Notes under the pieces: generated by a model | Database searches by the model: none | What the model was told of the DNA's origin: nothing | Seen by the model: the letters and a program-made list of their open reading frames with translations, nothing else | Assembly: GCA_902792635.1 (NCBI GenBank) | Contig: CADBAG010000016.1 | Coordinates: 51,627-115,626, forward strand | Reading direction: 5' to 3' | Origin: an uncultured Prevotellaceae bacterium | GTDB taxonomy: Bacteria; Bacteroidota; Bacteroidia; Bacteroidales; Bacteroidaceae | DNA: 64,000 bases | Translations under genes and position numbers: made by a program | Part shown: in pieces, positions 60,421-64,000 of the stretch | How positions within the stretch are numbered: the first letter of the stretch is position 1 | How the letters are laid out: each line of letters begins with the position of its first letter

Positions 60421-61812
60421 TTAGAACTTCACGCTCAGCCCCATCGTCAGCGAGGCGTTGCTGCTCAGCGGAATATACTCTTTGGAGAGTTTGCCAATGA
60501 GGTGGTCCATGCCAATAAAGAAGTTGACACCTGCGGGATGGACATTCAATATCCAACCGCAACCCATGCCATAAGTACCTCCGGCCAGGCTCACGCCACC
60601 ATCAAGCCACGCTAACGGCGTCCAGTTGGCACTGGCACGCAGCTCGGTACGCGTATATTTGCTGATGAACCGTGTAGAACTAAGAACACCAAACTTCATC
60701 TTCTTGTAGGATGGAAGCGTATAAGAAGCTCCTAAATTGACGGTCATGCCCAACGCCGTTGTTCGTCCACCCCGGTCGCCCTGATCCTGGAGGTTGGCAA
60801 ACTGACTGAGCTGATCCGAATATTTATCTCCTTGCTTATCCATTGTGTTCGCCTGCGATCCTTTCACATCCATGTCGTGGAAGCCGTCAAAGGTGAACGA
60901 TGACGACGGGTTCTCAGCATAACAGTCGTTGCTCCAATGGATGAATCCCAAGTCTTTGACGGCAGCAGAGAACTGCCAGGCATCATTAGGCGTGAACACC
61001 GCACCAAGATCCGTAGCCAGGCCGAAGCCGCTCAGTCCGTAGCCGTCGACATCAACATCGTTCACGCGCTGATAGGTACCGTCGGAGGCATCATACTGTT
61101 TAGTCTCACTCTTATATTGGAACCCCTTCATCGACACATCGGTGTGTGCCTGGGCCTGAATGCGCCACGTGTCACCTTCAAGCTGCGCCTTCACATTCTC
61201 CATCCGCGCCGAGGCATTGCCGAGGCCGAAGAGGAACTTCAGTTTGGCACCGACACGCCACTGTTTGTTAATCTCCCGGCTGTGCCCAAGCGCCAGCTCT
61301 GCCCACGACTGTGCGTCAGCACTGATATCGCCGATGTCGTAGACGCCGTTGCCGGCATTGACGGCAAAACGGAGGAGCTCATACGGCACCTTCACGTTAG
61401 CGTCCGCCCGGAGGTTCACCGTGACGGTATTGTAACCGCCAAAGGCCTTAAAGCCGGCGCCAAGGATAGCGACGCTCACCTCACTCCCCACGGTGTTGTT
61501 GCCTTTACTGAATCCTTTCAGCGGATCAACGAGATAAGGATTGAGAAAAGAAGTCTTCTTTTTGTCGCTCTCCGAAGGGTACTGCGGGTTATCGCGGACG
61601 ACATCCTTGAGCCCAAAGTTACCCATTGTTGACACATTGATATTTCCCAAAGCGGGGATGGAGACATAATTGTAGTCATTGGCGAAAGCTGGGTTGTCCT
61701 CATGACGGTAACTGTAGTCGTCCGTGAAATAACCTGTGCGAAGACCTTGCGCACAGACCTGCTGACCTAACGACAGCAAGAAAGCTGCTATGATATATTT
61801 TGATGATTTCAT
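60421..61812 (-). CDS. DUF5723-family outer-membrane-type protein
   Basis: 463 residues. Signal peptide MKSSKYIIAAFLLSLGQQVC, cut after AQ. Then GYFTDDYSYRHEDNPAFAND, LGNINVSTMGNFGLKDVV, and many amphipathic strands up to a C-terminal LTMGLSVKF ending in Phe, as in outer-membrane barrels. These features match the DUF5723 family, whose role is unknown. It lies 15 bp downstream of a large lipoprotein gene on the same strand, so the two probably act together at the cell surface. Confidence 0.85.
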   Translation of the reverse strand: MKSSKYIIAAFLLSLGQQVCAQGLRTGYFTDDYSYRHEDNPAFANDYNYVSIPALGNINVSTMGNFGLKDVVRDNPQYPSESDKKKTSFLNPYLVDPLKGFSKGNNTVGSEVSVAILGAGFKAFGGYNTVTVNLRADANVKVPYELLRFAVNAGNGVYDIGDISADAQSWAELALGHSREINKQWRVGAKLKFLFGLGNASARMENVKAQLEGDTWRIQAQAHTDVSMKGFQYKSETKQYDASDGTYQRVNDVDVDGYGLSGFGLATDLGAVFTPNDAWQFSAAVKDLGFIHWSNDCYAENPSSSFTFDGFHDMDVKGSQANTMDKQGDKYSDQLSQFANLQDQGDRGGRTTALGMTVNLGASYTLPSYKKMKFGVLSSTRFISKYTRTELRASANWTPLAWLDGGVSLAGGTYGMGCGWILNVHPAGVNFFIGMDHLIGKLSKEYIPLSSNASLTMGLSVKF

Positions 61813-61827
61813 ATCTGTCGAAATGCT

Positions 61828-63582
61828 TTAGTTGAAGTTACCAATCACTTTTCCATATTTGCGGATGGTGATGCCGCTGACCTTCAGTGTCTGCTTGTAG
61901 GCATTGAGCGTCACCCCGGTGACAGGGCTCTGTCCTTCTGCCGTTGCTGCGCCGATGAGCCGGTAATGGATGGCATCGAGCGTACGGAACACATCGTTGT
62001 CGGTCGGTATGGCTGTCATCGTGATATGTGTCGTCACCGGCGAGCCATCAGCCGAAGCCTTGACGGTAGGAGTCACAGTGATAGGCAACTTAGTCGCTGG
62101 GATGCCCTGACCATTGATATCCACACCCCATGCCTCAACGGTCAGATATAGTGGCAGACAACTCTCCACATCGGCCTCAGCAATCAGTCCGCCATCGGGC
62201 TTGCCGTTTCTCTCTACAAACATCAGTTTCTTCACGCCATCGTTCATGTCGTTGATAGAATCGGAGTAGATGATGGTGGCGTTCTCACCAAACTGCAGCG
62301 GACAGTCGAAAGCATACTGTGCCTCAACCGAATATTCCTTGCCAAGCGTCACCGTTGAGGTCTTCGAGCCATCAGCCGATGCTTTGATCTGCCCGAAAGC
62401 TATCTTGTTAGGAATCCTACGGATAAGAGTAGGAAGGTCGGTCACTGCTACCGCCACGGTGTCAGCACCATAGGTCTGTGCCTTAGGCTGAAGGGCAATG
62501 ACCTGCTTGCCGGAAGCAACAGCAAACTGCGGGACGTTCACCGAAGCGAGCGTCTTGCCATTCTCATCGGTACTCGTCAGCACACCGCTCAGCAGAGCAT
62601 TGACAGGCAGGTCATTGTTGAAGTTGATGAAGACTGTAGGATTGTAAAGGTCGAAGTCGATGTCATTGTCTTCCAAGAAGTCCGGGATGCCGCTGAGCGA
62701 CACGCTGCCAAGGTTGTCATAATCGATCTCCTTGTCGAAACGACCCGTAATAGTCTTCACGCTTGTCGGCTCTATCTCACCGTCACCCACGATAGTACCA
62801 ATTGTTGATGTCGACGTCAGATCCGAAGCAGCGACCGCCATCTGCAACGTAGCATTGACTTTCATCGTCAGCTTATGGCTATTGGCATCAAAAGCGATGT
62901 TGCTGCCGTCTGCCGTACTGCTGTTGCACTCTACTCGGTCTACTTTGACAAGGATTGAATGTTTTCCGCTCGTGAGGCCATTCAGCACTACAGCATTGTC
63001 GCTGCCCACTGTCTTCTCCACGCCGTCAAGTGTGAACGAAGAGATATGCAGGAAAGAAGGGAGCGAGAGAGTCAACTTGGAAATCTGGCGAAGAGTAGAA
63101 GGCACCGAGATAGAGATTTTTGTCTGGCAGTCGGCAGTGAGCCGGTCAAGGGCAAGGATGCTCTTATCGATATTATTAGCCACGAAGTTCAGCGTCACGA
63201 TAGGCTTGTCTACGCTCCCCGGCACAGCAGGGATCGAGTAAGACTCCACAGAAGAGCCACTGATGACAAACGACCCCACTGTCACTGTCTGACGATGGAC
63301 AGATCCATCTGTCATGCTCAACTCATAGTCGCCATTGGTGGCGATATGTACAAAACTACTGTTGTTCAGTTTCAGCACCTCATCCATCTGGATGGCTCTT
63401 GTACTGTTGTTTCCCGGCAATGTGAGGGTGTCGCCTCCGCCCAAGCCAATGGTCTCATCGATATTGCTCAGGTCATAATCATTGTCACGGCAACTGCCCA
63501 ATACTAACATCCAGCAAAGAGAGGTCGAGAACAAGGCAAGGGTGAACAGCCGCATGCGTTTTCGCTTCGAGATTGTTTCCAT
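61828..63582 (-). CDS. Large lipoprotein with repeated beta-sandwich-like segments
   Basis: 584 residues. N-terminal basic region and hydrophobic stretch end in a lipobox (LVLGSC, Cys31) followed by RDNDYDL. After that the chain is Ser/Thr/Asp-rich and beta-predicted, with ETIGLGGGDTLTLPG near the front and repeated patterns such as VTLNFVANNIDK and ISVPSTLRQIS, typical of adhesin-like or scaffold lipoproteins. I do not recognise a named family. Its partner DUF5723 barrel gene follows in the same operon, which suggests a surface complex. Confidence 0.75.
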   Translation of the reverse strand: METISKRKRMRLFTLALFSTSLCWMLVLGSCRDNDYDLSNIDETIGLGGGDTLTLPGNNSTRAIQMDEVLKLNNSSFVHIATNGDYELSMTDGSVHRQTVTVGSFVISGSSVESYSIPAVPGSVDKPIVTLNFVANNIDKSILALDRLTADCQTKISISVPSTLRQISKLTLSLPSFLHISSFTLDGVEKTVGSDNAVVLNGLTSGKHSILVKVDRVECNSSTADGSNIAFDANSHKLTMKVNATLQMAVAASDLTSTSTIGTIVGDGEIEPTSVKTITGRFDKEIDYDNLGSVSLSGIPDFLEDNDIDFDLYNPTVFINFNNDLPVNALLSGVLTSTDENGKTLASVNVPQFAVASGKQVIALQPKAQTYGADTVAVAVTDLPTLIRRIPNKIAFGQIKASADGSKTSTVTLGKEYSVEAQYAFDCPLQFGENATIIYSDSINDMNDGVKKLMFVERNGKPDGGLIAEADVESCLPLYLTVEAWGVDINGQGIPATKLPITVTPTVKASADGSPVTTHITMTAIPTDNDVFRTLDAIHYRLIGAATAEGQSPVTGVTLNAYKQTLKVSGITIRKYGKVIGNFN

Positions 63583-63701
63583 AGTCTACATATTTGTTAC
63601 CATTTAGAACACAAAATTAGGAAATGCCTTTCAAACTCACAAATTTTATCTTAATTATTTCTCCCGTTTTTTCAATTTGTCATCCAAGCGTCTTGCTATC
63701 A

Positions 63702-63789
63702 CGTCACGGCCGAGACGGTAACGCGTCACGGCCGAGACGGTAACGCGACACGGCCGAGGCGAAAACGTGACACAGCCGAGGCGCGATGG
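63702..63789. repeat. 22-bp tandem repeat (CACGGCCGAG core)
   Basis: Four head-to-tail 22-bp units: two identical CGTCACGGCCGAGACGGTAA-type copies (each ending CG), then one with GACACGGCCGAGGCGAAAA and one with GACACAGCCGAGGCGCGATG. It lies upstream of the large lipoprotein gene. Same period and CGGCCG-like core as the array at 44933-45066 but not the same sequence. Confidence 0.8.
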
Positions 63790-63847
63790 CGCTAAGGCAA
63801 AAATATTTCGAGCTGTACGGTTGAACTTCCTTCTCTACTTATAGTTG

Positions 63848-63990
63848 ATAGTGCCTCGGAGAGGCACACTCTGCATAACCCCAGGCAAGGAGCGTAGCGA
63901 TGTAGCCTGGGGTGTATTGTAAAGGTGTATTTGACTGATTTTCTGCCTCGGAGAGGCAGGCTGCACGATAGTGCGCTATGCCTGTAAACA
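63848..63990. repeat. Hairpin repeat family C (CCCCAGGC variant)
   Basis: GTGCCTC-GGA-GAGGCAC, then a hairpin with stem CCCCAGGC/GCCTGGGG around AAGGAGCGTAGCGATGTA, then CTGCCTC-GGA-GAGGCAG. Continues to the right edge; no gene starts in 63583-64000. Confidence 0.75.
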
Positions 63991-64000
63991 GATTATTTCG

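Noticed and set aside
60937-61632. 231-codon plus-strand frame opposite the DUF5723 gene
   Set aside because: No recognisable motifs or signal; the minus-strand gene has a signal peptide and family features.

Overview
The window looks like a chromosomal segment of a Bacteroidales bacterium, most likely Prevotellaceae (Prevotella/Segatella-like). The evidence is: a type III glutamine synthetase of 728 residues, LL-diaminopimelate aminotransferase with DapF, PyrB with PyrI, lipoproteins with acidic residues after the lipobox cysteine, repeated TAnnTTTG (-7) promoter boxes, and dense families of intergenic palindromic repeats. The genus is an inference.

Positions 1-34820, almost all on the minus strand, form a surface-polysaccharide (capsule or O-antigen) locus that runs off the left edge. 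It encodes two GT4 glycosyltransferases (one cut by the window edge), six intact GT2 glycosyltransferases, a fucosyltransferase-like protein, three membrane acyltransferases, a hexapeptide acyltransferase, a Wzx-type flippase, a TPP-dependent enzyme, an SDR, a large HAD protein, an FrhB/FdhB-pyruvyltransferase fusion and UDP-galactopyranose mutase. No Wzy polymerase or initiating transferase was recognised. Between the sugar genes sit defence-like or nuclease modules: an ATPase plus TOPRIM pair (RloA/RloB, AbiL-like), DarT/DarG, a GxxExxY protein, an AAA-ATPase/PD-(D/E)XK protein and an Rpn-like nuclease. Most of these modules are bordered on one or both sides by palindromic repeats.

The stretch 22.1-33.7 kb is a scrap-yard of broken genes. 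It holds three deletion derivatives of an IS66-type element, a flippase 5' remnant, an ATPase/SDR chimera, a second TPP-enzyme 5' remnant beside an SDR, a CDP-glucose cytidylyltransferase/nuclease chimera, a collapsed GT2 gene and an internally deleted ATPase remnant.

Positions 35066-63582 are GC-richer housekeeping DNA: a SpoU methyltransferase, a sugar nucleotidyltransferase with an MFS sugar transporter, gpx-trxB, a lipoprotein, pyrB-pyrI-glyA-HU, the ammonium/nitrogen group (P-II protein and two Amt transporters on minus; dapF-dapL, a porin-like protein and glnA on plus), a DUF234 ATPase, rlmH, a carboxylesterase, a 34-residue membrane peptide, gpmA, a DUF5723 protein and a large lipoprotein. 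Intergenic spaces here carry a different hairpin-repeat family. Its stems vary from copy to copy by compensatory changes, which is the best sign of selected structure in the window. Two unrelated loci also carry 22-bp GC-rich tandem repeats.
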